From Rugalucina vietnamica (lineage: Eukaryota; Mollusca; Bivalvia; Lucinida; Lucinidae), in contig OZ024869.1 of the NCBI GenBank assembly GCA_964017185.1, forward strand, positions 56,880,761 through 56,944,760: 64,000 nt of DNA, in the 5' to 3' direction. Of the stretch, positions 32,176 through 42,190 are shown one piece after another. A program made the translations under genes and the position numbers. Each line of letters starts with the position of its first letter. The first letter of the stretch is position 1. Below the pieces are notes generated by a model that did not search any database, was not told the origin of the DNA, and saw nothing but the letters and a program-made list of their open reading frames with translations.

Positions 32176-32389
32176 GTCCTGGACAATTTCGTTTTTTGCT
32201 TATCTCATTTAATACACCTCCGGTGGGCTGTTAGTAGTTTTGACTAAGTTAATTCTTCATATCGCCCCTCGCCTTCGTCTCAGATATGCCCTCACGAGTC
32301 GTCGCCCATCACACACAAAGTCGTAACCGCAAGCGCCAGCAAAATTTAGGTTCAAAAGTGAAAAGTGTCTATTAGCCACTCCGATAATT

Positions 32390-33620
32390 TTAACACGGGT
32401 ATGCGTTTCGTTTGCGTTTGAGTATATACATGTACCTTGTACCTCTTTATATACCTTGTACCTCTTTATATATATCCATTTTTACGAAATAACCGACGTT
32501 TCATGTTAGACAGTAGAAGCAAGGAATCCACGACTTCAATTGAAAGTATGTTTTGGTGCCAGCAGACAAGGCCGCAAACAATGTTTTTTTTTTTTTGTTT
32601 TTTTTTTCACTAACTGAGACATACCTGTTCATATGTACTATGTATGTATGACGCATAATGCCTAAATATTTGCATAGAATATATTACCTGACTGTTAGGT
32701 TTTCCTCTACTCCCGTGTCAGTCGTTAGTATATTTCAAGAGACTGGAGTCTGCTAAAATCATAAATTTAATCTAGTGTAAGTTGCTGACTTGGACAATAA
32801 ACAATCTCTCAACCAGCAAACTCTTACTCATCCAACTCATGGGTTCGAGCCCCACTACAATCACATATCTTAGTTATTCAATGATCTTACACTGAAGAAG
32901 TCCCGTGTTCGCTCCAGTTGGTCACCAGCTCTGACAAATAATCTTCATCAAAGGAAAATTTTTCCGTGGAAACCAGGCTTAATGGCAGTGAATCCGGTAT
33001 CTGACGAGAATGATCCAAAACAAACACAAATCGACTCATCTGTGTTTAGGTATCAAAGGAATTCCGTTTTTCCTACAAAGTTTGTTTTAATAGGCAATGT
33101 TTGAATCACTCGACCCGAGTTGTAAGAGCAAATGGATGCTGCCACAATTTACCCTTATGTGTTCAAACTCAGCCATTTTGCCTTTTTGAACCGCAAATTT
33201 TACACTTCGCTTTCATATTGTGAGATATTGGAACCAATACCTCACAGATCGTGAAAAATTGGTACAGATTCCTTACATACTGCATTCCTATATTTCAAAC
33301 TTTTGCGTGAAATGCGTACAAAGTCAATATCCATGTTGCATTCATACGCAAATTTCACATTTCTAAAACTACCCTTCTGAAATGCATTCGCCTTCGATTC
33401 CAATCATTCACAACAAAGTATTGTAAACACTACATATATAACAGGGAACTTTAGCAAATTGTAATTGGACAGGGCACGATTTATTTTCAGTCGACAAGAT
33501 ACATAACAATGAACAAGGAGCTTTTCAACCGACTGTAAAAAGACATGTAATTATAAGTAAATATAAACACGATGTACGACTAAAATTGTCTTTAGTAAAT
33601 ATATATGATGGACTAGTATT
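32390..33620. other. Unassigned sequence
   Basis: It contains ATACCTTGTACCTCTTTATA twice in tandem (about 32430-32475) and T tracts at about 32584-32607. No gene is supported. Confidence 0.45.
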
Positions 33621-34069
33621 AAAACAAATTTGGACTTAAAGCATTTTTCAATCAGATTCAAAGACATGCCTAGACAAACCTATTACACGAGTCTGCACCT
33701 AAAATACGACACTGCTGCCTTTCCCTCCTGTAAGGTGGCGTCATACCTAGCCGATTTTGACACACGATGGTCACACGAATATGAAATTTTCAATTTCGCG
33801 CGATTTTCTTCACGAATTTGGTAAAAAGCCAATATTGAGCCGACGCATACACGAAGCCTGCCGATTGCAACACGATGAACACACGATGGACACACGAATA
33901 GCTCACGATTATACCCGAAGGACTCGCGAAGATAGAGGAACTGGCAGTTTTGCATACGATGTTGTTGCGAATGATACACGAAGGCCTCACGATGGTTTCA
34001 CGATGGCCTGACGACATCGTGTTAAGTGTTAAATGTATTCCCGATTGTGTCCTGAAGGCATCACGTGAA

Positions 34070-35085
34070 TCAGGAATTTATTATCGGTTAATATTCATTT
34101 TCTTATAAATGTTTAATATGTTTGGCCCCATTTAGATAATATTAGTCTTTGTATCGACAACCCTGTTGAAAGTTGCAAAATTTCAGTAATTCTCTTTGGC
34201 TCCATGTTGCCATACCTTAAGCGTCACTGACGAGACTTTAACAGTCGAAACCGCGGCATGGCCAATCCCCTTTCTCATTAATGTGCTAGCTGCTCTTAAA
34301 GGATCTCAAGTTTTAATCTTTATTTATGGGTTGGAGCCAAGGCTTGGAGTCTTGGAGTGGTCTTAGGCTGCCGTATTGGAGTGGATTCTTGAAGTGGAAC
34401 CCTGGAGGGAATGTTGCGAGTGGCACAGGAACTACTTTTTTTTTTTTAATACAAAGAAACTTTCCGATATGGGTGATAATTTCAATCATAGCCATTTCAA
34501 TCATAGCCATACCATGATCAAACAGATTATCTAAGATAAGGATCTACCAAAATGTACATGAATGATGTGCTAAGACATTAACAGTCATCTCCAAAATAAC
34601 GTTTTATCTGTTTGGTTTTGATATAGTTATCTGCTCAACTCCGCAGTTCCACTGCAGTCCATGTCTCCATAAAATACACGGTACCTACATATACTGTGGG
34701 CTGGTGGTTGAACGAGCCCCAGTCTCATTTGCGTGCAAACATGGTTTCTTTTGAGAAAGCATTTTTGTATGCTTTCGTTGTTGACGTCCATTATAGTAAT
34801 AAGTTAATTAATATCAGTAACTTTACAACACTGTTCAAGCTTCATGGTGACAGTTTTCTAGTACTTTAAATCCATCTTTCACATGAAACTGGCACAAAAC
34901 TGTTCTTGTTTAAACGCTCGTTTGTCGAACTCTGCAATGGGTTTGTCTGTTAGAAGAAAAACGGGCGCTGCTTTAAAGACAGAGTAATGAACAAGCCAAA
35001 TACATGTACCTGTAAAAGATGATGTTGCTCCTGCAGGAGTTTTTTTTTTGTCATGCACCAGCTTGATGTATAGCAGCAGTGCTAT
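34070..35085. other. Interior of element B, unassigned
   Basis: No gene is supported. Short frames on both strands at 34313-34517 overlap one another and carry no domain. Confidence 0.45.
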
Positions 35086-35089
35086 CGGG

Positions 35090-35577
35090 ATGTTTATCAT
35101 GATTTATTTGTTTGTTCTTGATGATTCATTGACTAGTTAGAGATTCACCACGAGGACCGAAGAACTAACTATTAAATGTTATGAACCACTACAGAAGCTG
35201 AGGGTGAGGTTAGGCGCCTGTAAAACCGGGTTAAGCCCGCCAGTAACTTTGTGTTACTGATCGTTCCAAGGCGATACTTCTGTGGTGGTTCTTTTTGTTT
35301 TATGTCTTGGTGTTTAATTTTTTTTGTGCTGTTGGCGCCTTATGTGTGTCTTCATAGTTTTAGTTAAGTTAAGGTAACTGAATGGCCACCTATTGGGAAA
35401 ATAGCTGCTCATTCGGCTTACGATATGTTTCATGGTATAAGTACCTGATTGTTAGTTTGGTTTTTTCACACCTCGGTTTTTGGAGTAGGAATCTTTTTCT
35501 GATTGCGCCTTTTCCTGGTCTTTGCCTACTTGTACCTTCTTTTTCCTATTTTTTTTTTTCATCGAAATACGCCATGA
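35090..35577 (+). repeat. R1 dispersed repeat copy inside element B
   Basis: It starts at TTATCATGATTTATTTGTTT and runs through CATTGACTAGTTAGAGATTC and CAGAAGCTGAGGGTGAGGTT to TACGCCATG. This is the same landmark order as 23290-23827. Confidence 0.8.
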
Positions 35578-35686
35578 TTTAAAAGTATTCCACTTGAGGC
35601 TTCTGAGAAAATGTTGTGTGGGTGCTAATTGTTTTTGTTTTGTATGTCCACGTTATCCGGGGAAGTATTATAACAGTTTTGGTTAA

Positions 35687-36469
35687 AGCCCGTCTCACAC
35701 AGAACACACGGTTTACACGTTTGGCCACCCGTGTAAACCGTACATACAACCGAATAAACCGTGGCCTTATCCGACTTACACTCGGGCCATTTGAGTGTAT
35801 CCGTGTAAGCCGTGTATGATTTTTAAAACTTTTAAAAAAACTGGCACGGGTGCGATGTCCGTGTATAATCGTATAAGCGACCGTACAAGACCGTGAGAGA
35901 CCGTGTGAGCCCGTACGAGACCGTATATACAACCGTACATGCCAAAATTCAGCCAAAATTATCTCAATGTTTATCAGTGTTATCATGATTTCTAATTCTC
36001 TAATTCTGTCATCTGCCATTTTGTAAAAATGCTCCACTGAAAGTTCGAAAATTTATGAAGTCAAGCCATCAAAACGAGTCAATTTATATCAAACCATACA
36101 CGAATGTCTGATAATTCGAGCATAACTTGAACAAAACTCGATGGGACCGTATATAGACCCTGTAAATGTCCAGTAAATCGTGTAAACGTCGTGTTTAATC
36201 GTACTAGGCCGTAACAGACCGAACTAGACCGTACTTGGAACCGTAAAACAATCGTATGAAAATCGTTTGCAAATCGTGTTCAAACCGTGACAAACATTGC
36301 TTGATCGAGTATATCCGTGCTTTGTTCGTACTCACATTTGCTACATTCGAGTATAAATCGTACCAACTCAGGCACGGTTGGAGCTCAATACTCGTACCAG
36401 TCAATACGTGTATAACCGAGTAAACCGTATTGGAACCGTGTGCCCAACCGTGTTCTGTGTGAGACGGCC
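35687..36469. mobile_element. 783-bp TIR element C with YCGT motifs at 10-11 bp spacing, TTAA duplication
   Basis: The left end is AGCCCGTCTCACACAGAACA and the right end is its inverse (TGTTCTGTGTGAGACGGCC), with TTAA at 35683-35686 and 36470-36473. TTAA suggests piggyBac-type mobilisation. CCGT/TCGT occurs at 35859, 35869, 35881, 35891, 35901, 35911, 35921 and 35933, and again at 36178, 36189, 36199, 36209, 36229, 36241, 36252, 36263, 36274 and 36285, with CCGA at 36219. It sits inside element B. The 152-codon minus-strand frame across it is a by-product of the repeat. Confidence 0.85.
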
Positions 36470-37525
36470 TTAATATCGTGTTTCCATCTTAGTGCCATCG
36501 TGTTCTAGATTTTTCAAATACGATGCTTATACGATGGCGCTGCGAAGGCCACCCGATGTCGTGTTGCCTTCGTTACACTATCGGGCAGCATCGTGTGTCC
36601 CTCGTAGTGCCATCGTGTAGCAAAACCTAGCCGATGGTGCCGATGACCACATGACACAAGTACGATGTAGTCCCGATGTGAGAAGATGGCCTCACGATGG
36701 CTTTACGATGGCCAAGATGTACTCGCGAACTCAACACGAAATTGAACCATCGTGTGTCCTTCCTGTATTTTTTTGGCATGTCAAAGAATTTGATGCCGCT
36801 CGCGATGGTACTGCCGAAGGCTTAAAAAATCTCCCGATGGACATACGATGGGTAACGATGCACTCACGAATAGCCCGATGTCTTCACGATCCCCGCCGAA
36901 TTTGAAAATTTTCATAATCGTGTGTCCATCGCGTGTTAACATCGGCTAGGTATGACGCCTACAGTACGGCCTGTCCACACTCGAACAGGAAAGCCCCCCC
37001 CCCCGGTCAGGAAAGGCACAGGCACATATTCAAGTAAACATTCCCTTATGAACAGTCAAAGGCACAACGATACAAGTAAGCGAACATTATGATGTGCAAC
37101 TAAAATAAATTGTTTTAAAGAAATAAATATGGTATCCTTAAAAGTAAAATATAAATAGGGCTTTTATTCAATCAAATACAAATACATGCCTAGACAACCC
37201 TTATACAAAGCAGTGTCAAATACACGACACTGCCACCGTTCCCTCCTATACGGCCATTCGATACACGAACAGGAAAGACAGCAACATCAATATCTCTAGC
37301 AAAGATTCAACCAAATATTACCTTATGAACAATCAAAGGCAGAACAATACAACAAACAAAAGCAAACATAAGGAAATTAAAACAAACGCCACAAATATAG
37401 ACAACACACAAACACGGGCCTGTGTTATGGAGTCTCACTTCGAGTTACACACAATAGTCCGGCAGAACCTTCAGTGGACCTGGATTTGGAGTACATAGAA
37501 AATGTTTTTACATATTTGGAAATAA

Positions 37526-38012
37526 TAATAATAATAATAATGACTTTATTTAGAGAGGGGGCTCAGTTGGACAAGTCCAATCTTCCCTGAGGCCCTCTAT
37601 TAAAACAATATTTACAAACATTTAACCATAAATATACAGACATACAAATGAATACAAACAAACAAAAGAGTTCTACGCCTAAAGTGAATTATTTGCTATC
37701 CAATTTAGATAGCCACTCCTGAAGTATTGAGGAGAAGTTGCACTCCTGAGATGGTCTGGAATGGAGTTCCATATCTTAGATCCTGAATATGCAAGACTGT
37801 TTCTGTAAAATTCAAAGTTTGGTTTAGGAACATACAGAAGATTTTCTGATGTAGATCTAAGGGTTCTATCATGGACTTCTTTGGAAAACTTGAAAAGACT
37901 AGTTAGGTAGGGTGGGGTCAAGTTATGCACAATTTTGTACATAAGGATTGCCTTCTGGTAGGTAACCCTCACTGGGAATTCCATCCATTTTAGTTCAGCA
38001 AAGAGCAAAGGT
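37526..38012 (-). mobile_element. 5'-truncated LINE fragment (C-terminus and tail), empty site known
   Basis: The minus strand reads a LINE C-terminus: L-K-W-M-E-F-P-V-R-V-T-Y, Y-K-I-V-H-N-L-T-P-P-Y-L, then I-W-N-S-I-P-D-H-L-R. A stop, a short 3' UTR and AATAAAGTC with an ATT tail (37526-37547 on plus) follow. The insertion splits TTGGAAAGGTGAGG, which is intact in the inverted repeat copy at about 42140-42160. The duplication is only about 3 bp (AAA). It belongs to the same broad clade as the LINE at 1-4276. Confidence 0.85.
37679..38008 (-). pseudogene. LINE ORF2 C-terminal fragment (109 codons)
   Basis: This is the open part of the truncated LINE. It aligns by eye with the last 110 residues of the polyprotein at 302-3190: the L-x-W-L/M-x-F/T-x-R-V start, Y/F-K-x-hydrophobic-x-x-L/G-x-x-P-x-Y-L, and (I/L)W-N-(S/A)-(I/L)-P. 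It has no catalytic domain and is dead on arrival by 5' truncation. Confidence 0.83.
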
Positions 38013-38690
38013 GAGGTCTTCTACATTAAGAATCCGGCGGGTGACATCTTGTCATCATTGAGCAATTTGATATAATATTATACAAGATGGAGACCAAGAT
38101 GGCTGCCCGTATAAGGAAAACAGCAGTTGACATGGGAATTTTTAGAGACTTTTGAATGAGATCACTTGTATTTGAAAGCAGAATCAATTGTACATAGAAA
38201 TTAGTGCAAGAAAACAGACAATGTATTGAGAGCATCCAAGATGGACGCCAGAATTAAGGAAAACTACATTATTGAAAAGAGGTGATTTCAAGACTAATGA
38301 ATTTCTTAAACCAAACAGTTTGGTGGCATTTTTGATTAATTAAAACATTTAAGACTCCAATGGATGTCATCTTATCACCATTGAACACTTTGAGAAATTC
38401 AAGATGGCATTAAGGATGGTTGCCCGTATATGGAGAACAGTAATTGCCATGTAAATAATCGGGTTTTTAAGACCTGAAATTACTCACATTTAAAGGCTGA
38501 AGTCTGTGTACATTGAAACGAGTTCAAAAATTCACAAAGTATGGAGATCATCGAAAATGGCAGCCAGATTAAGAAAAATACAATACTGAAATGCGCTGGT
38601 ATTGAAACTAAAGACTTTCTCAAACCAAACAACTGTAAGGTGGTAAAATTTGTTAACATCAGTCAAAGAATAAGTCCGAAGAGATATAAT
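38013..38690 (+). repeat. Tandem repeat block, about 335-bp units (plus orientation)
   Basis: Units begin near 38030 and 38365. Each has a 'GATG/GTGACATCTTGTCA..ATTGA' block, a CAAGATGGC..CCCGTATA block, a 'GTACAT.GAAA' block and a CAAGATGG/CGAAAATGG-GC-GCCAGA block. The reverse complement is found at 41650-42190. Confidence 0.75.
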
Positions 38691-39478
38691 TATTTTTGAA
38701 ATCTGTATTGGCTTATGGACATCATTTAGAATATTTTATATGTTAATGAATGACTCCTGCAGATTTAAATGCCAGTAAGACAAACACAATATCAGTGCTT
38801 TATACGCTAATTACTCGTTCTTCATAAATTGAAACTGGTCTGAAAATGTCTGTTTGGGTTCAAAACTATGATATCAAATTTGGTTCCCCATTATCTTTAT
38901 TGTTTTCAAGACATCCCTGTTTCGGAAACCACAAAAATGAAATCATTTACCCTAAGATATAACATAAAATGTCTAATAATAATTTTAATAAACCACTTTT
39001 AGAGTTTACAGCTGTTTACTCTTAAAATTTGCTATAAACCCAAATGTTAACAGCCATTTATCAGAAACTGATAATTGCATTTATATAAGTAGTCATGTCA
39101 TAAGGGGTCATAATGCTCAGTGACAGGGCTATAAGTCAAACTTTAGAACTTTATCCACATTCAAATATCAATTTGCAGTTTATATGTGAAATGTTTTATT
39201 TTTCTCGCGACAATGTACTGAAAATCACTCTTCTGAAGGTACAGACTTGAACCAATGATACTCTTTATTAGGCCTTATCATTAAAAATGTACACTTTTGG
39301 CCAAGAAGGTCTTACACTAGAACAACTTTTAAAGAACATATTTGGCAACTTTTCTCTCAAGCTTTGTTTGTAGATCAGTGTCATGAAGTGAAGGTCAACT
39401 TGATGATTTTTTGTCATGATGACCTTGGAGTATGACATACTAAGACCCAGTGTTTGACCCTCACTACTTTATGTTTCA
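38690..39478. other. Unassigned sequence
   Basis: No gene is supported. Confidence 0.45.
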
Positions 39479-39479
39479 G

Positions 39480-40140
39480 TCCATTCAGCCTATGGTCGTT
39501 CGTCTCTCACTAATGAGAAAGACCATCATTATTTCTTGATGGCTGACTAGGCCAATTTTAGCTCTAAACTGTCTGTTGCAAGTAGAGCAAGTCAATGTCA
39601 TGGAACCTGCTGATGACCTATTGGTCTTGGCACTTTCTTTCAGCTTCAGATTTTTTTTCATAGAAAGCTGCTTCTTCGTTGATGAGACCTCGCCACTTTG
39701 ATCGCTCCTGTGCAATCTGTTCCCAAGAACCCATTGGTATTTCGAAATCCTTCAGAGAGGTTCTAGCGTTTCTTTGGGCCACCTTAAGAGCGATTTTCTT
39801 CCTCTAGTTCTTCATAGAAAACTTTCTTTGGAAGTTGCGCATCAGGCATTCTTATAACAATGCCAGTCCACCAAAGCTGTGCTAGCTTTAAGACTGTGTA
39901 CATGCTTTGCATCCCTGCTTTCTTCAGGACCTCTATGTCTGGAATCTTGTCTTGCCACTTGATATTAACAGTTTTCTCTAACAGCTTAAATGGAAATGGT
40001 GAAGTCTTTGCATGACGTTGGTATACTGACTAGGTCACACATGCAAACAAGAGGGCTGGCAGCATCACAGCCTTGTAGACTTTCAGCTTTGTCTCAAGCT
40101 TGTGTATACCATTTAGTTGTGCATGCATATTTTCTAGACA
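39480..40140 (-). pseudogene. RTE-like LINE remnant, C-terminal part
   Basis: The minus strand reads, with stops and shifts, K-L-E-T-K-L-K-V-Y-K-A-V-M-L-P-A-L-L, then Y-Q-R-H-A-K, N-I-K-W-Q-D-K-I-P-D-I-E-V-L, L-A-Q-L-W-W-T-G-I-V-I-R-M-P-D, L-P-K-K-V-F-Y-E-E-L. It ends in a zinc finger-like L-T-C-S-T-C-N-R-Q-F-R-A-K-I-G-L-V-S-H. This is the usual C-terminus of RTE-like LINEs, of the same kind as the RT part at 11166-12290. Confidence 0.85.
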
Positions 40141-41640
40141 AAGAATACATGAAAGTGTGCATATAGATGGTTTATCAACAGAACCCACTGTTCTACAATT
40201 AAAAGAGATACAGTGTATATTCTTCTGAATGTGCTACACACATGTATATTGGTGCCAATGTTTATTCAATTTGTTTATTCAATTTATGACCTCACTTGTG
40301 CAATATGCGCAAATGATCAATGGACTGTCATACTAAGGTATTTCCCATCGCTTTATGGAATAATAAAGAGACTCCTAAAGGATAATGCAGGTGATACCAA
40401 TGTTTATTGGGGTTTTTTTTTTTTGGTCCCTTATTACCTGTACAGTAAAACTGTCCCCCTCCGCAATCAATATTGAGTTTTCATTTTGGAACCCAACCTG
40501 TATTCAGAGCCATTGTCTGGCCACCAGGTTTTCTAGTATCATGTTCCATATCAGTTATCAGCTAATAACTGTCAATCAATAGGAGTTCATGCTTTTACAG
40601 TAATCATTATAGTTAAAACATATTTTATAACATTATCCCAAAAACGAGGGATTGGGCTCCAATTTCTGACTATATTAGTTACAGCCCGCCCCCTAAAATC
40701 ATAATCATATGTCACTTGGATCTACGTTTTCAGACTCTGCTGTCTGTCTTCCAGAATAAAAGATACATGCATGTACATGTATATGAGAAAAGATACATGT
40801 ATGTGAGCCTATAGATAATGAGATATTAAACCCCATGTTTTGAATCATTTTTAGTCTAGGTCGCTGTGAACTACATATCCCTGTATTTTGCAGTGATTTG
40901 TCAACAGAACTTTGACTTTTATACTATCTGAAAGTGACCATAATACTTGTTTGTTTGTTTGCTTGTGCTGGTGCTTTATGTCCCAGCACCAGCTATGGTT
41001 ATGTCGGGACTTCTTCCAAACTTTAGGATGACATGACTCTCAATATGTGCTTGAAAATATAACCACCTGAGTTAACAGCTAAGGCTTACATGTATGGATG
41101 GTTTTACTTAAACCTCTTTCCTTGGACAGGCTATGGCCTTCTGTGCTGTAACCCATTAATCAGATGGTCATTCAGTAGATTTTTTAAAACTTTGCCTGGA
41201 GACAAAAGCAGCTAATATATTTCTCTTGACCCCAATGGGCGGGGCTCACATTCCCTCTTGACCACCCTTTTGTAGTATTACGCATGCAGCATAAAAGGAA
41301 ATAGTCCCCGTTATGTTAGGTTCTGATAGCAATATGGGCTGCTTGTGTTTCCAGATAAAACTTACTGACCAGCCTTTTGATTACTGGTCTGAACCTGTCC
41401 GAAAAAAAGTGGTTTAGACTAATAAAAAATAAGACTGAGATCCTCTAAGAATATTTATATTTATAAGCATGCCTGTTTATTTTTTTTTGGTTGTAGTTTA
41501 CTTATAATTCGGATGTCGTGGCATCCCAATGTTGGATAAAAATCGCATAAAATGGAGGTAATATCCCGACATTGCAATATCGACTGACTTGGGCGTAAAG
41601 CAACAAAACAAACAAACAAAGCAAAAACTGCAAAATTTTC
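40140..41640. other. Unassigned sequence with SINE-tail fragments
   Basis: Reversed SINE tail at 40955-41040 (GTCCCAGCACCAGCTATGGT, ATGTCGGGAC) and a plus-oriented tail at 41510-41630 (ATCCCGACATTGCAATATCG). No gene is seen. Confidence 0.5.
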
Positions 41641-41649
41641 CTTTACTGT

Positions 41650-42190
41650 GGTGGTCATATTAGATGCACTCCTAACATGATATTAATTGCACTGATGTCA
41701 GGTGTTAAATAATAGTATGCCAAAACATGAATATTTGCATGGTAACTACATTTGCATATACGGGCAGCCATCTTTAATGCCATCTTGAATTTCTTAATTT
41801 GCTCAATGGTGACAAGATGCCATCCACTGGATCCATAAACATTAACAAAATTGCTACCAATTTGTTTGGTCATTTTCGAAGGAACCGCTTTCAAGTATTG
41901 CGTTTTTCCTTAGTTTTGGCAGTCATCTTGGATGCTACCTTTACAGTGTATATTTTGTTGCACTTATTTTAATGTACAATTAATTCAGCTTTTAAATACA
42001 AGTGATTTCAGGTCTAAAAGTCTGTCAAAACATGATTATTTCACAGGAAAATAGCATTTTCTGTATATGGGCAGCCATCTTGAATTCCTCAAATTGCTCA
42101 ATGGTGACAAGATGTCACCCGCCGGATTCTTAATGTAGAAGACCTCACCTTTCCAAATATGTAAAAACATTTTCTATGTACTTTAAATCT
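41650..42190 (-). repeat. Tandem repeat block (minus orientation), inverted partner of 38013-38690, empty LINE site
   Basis: The reverse complement carries TTTGGAAAGGTGAGGTCTTC, AAGAATCCGGCGGGTGACAT, TTCAAGATGGCTGCCCATAT, then a second unit with GCATCTTGTCACCATTGAGC and AAAGATGGCTGCCCGTATA. It lacks the LINE that splits the plus-oriented copy. Confidence 0.78.

Larger units (their letters stand above)
31085..32385 (-). mobile_element. 1.3-kb repeat element with tRNA-like core, copy 2 (minus orientation)
   Basis: The reverse complement follows copy 1 (25214-26645): a remnant of the TAGCC minisatellite (about 32375-32400), the TGCTGGCGCTTGCGGTTACG segment, the tRNA-like core (32100-32175), GGCAAATGCAAGCATCAT, GAACTCGATCG, CACGTGCTATCTCGTGAG and the terminal TTGAATTCAAATAAAT. 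It carries its own SINE at a different site. Confidence 0.78.
33733..36963. mobile_element. 3.2-kb TIR element B with CGA motifs at 10-11 bp spacing, GTA duplication
   Basis: The ends contain GGCGTCATACCTAGCCGAT (33737-33755) and its inverse (ATCGGCTAGGTATGACGCC, 36941-36959). Similarity extends about 60 bp inward. GTA lies at 33730-33732 and 36964-36966, judged against the intact neighbouring repeat unit. The left arm carries CGA at 33841, 33852, 33862, 33873, 33884, 33895, 33906, 33916, 33927, 33957, 33968, 33979, 33990, 34001 and 34012. The right arm (36474-36959) shows the same theme on both strands. Inside are an R1 copy and TIR element C. No transposase is seen. Confidence 0.82.
33625..37420 (+). 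repeat. Tandem dimer host repeat interrupted by TIR element B
   Basis: The first unit is 33625-33732 plus 36967-37140; the second is about 37150-37420. Shared landmarks are ACATGCCTAGACAA, ACGACACTGC, TTCCCTCCT.TA.GGCC, CGAACAGGAAAG and CCTTATGAACA.TCAAAGGCA. The intact second unit (CTCCTATACGGCC) shows what the first looked like before insertion. Confidence 0.75.

Noticed and set aside
33757-34011. 84-codon frame rich in His/Asp/Arg/Thr, and similar frames at 35579-36037, 36651-36905 and 16173-16466
   Set aside because: They arise from the 10-11 bp CpG-phased repeats, overlap on both strands, and have no coding features.
34313-34517. Overlapping frames on both strands near 34.4 kb
   Set aside because: Short, low-information, mutually exclusive, and inside a transposable element.
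41655-41894. 79-codon minus-strand frame
   Set aside because: It is within the 335-bp tandem repeat block, and the corresponding frame is broken in the other unit.
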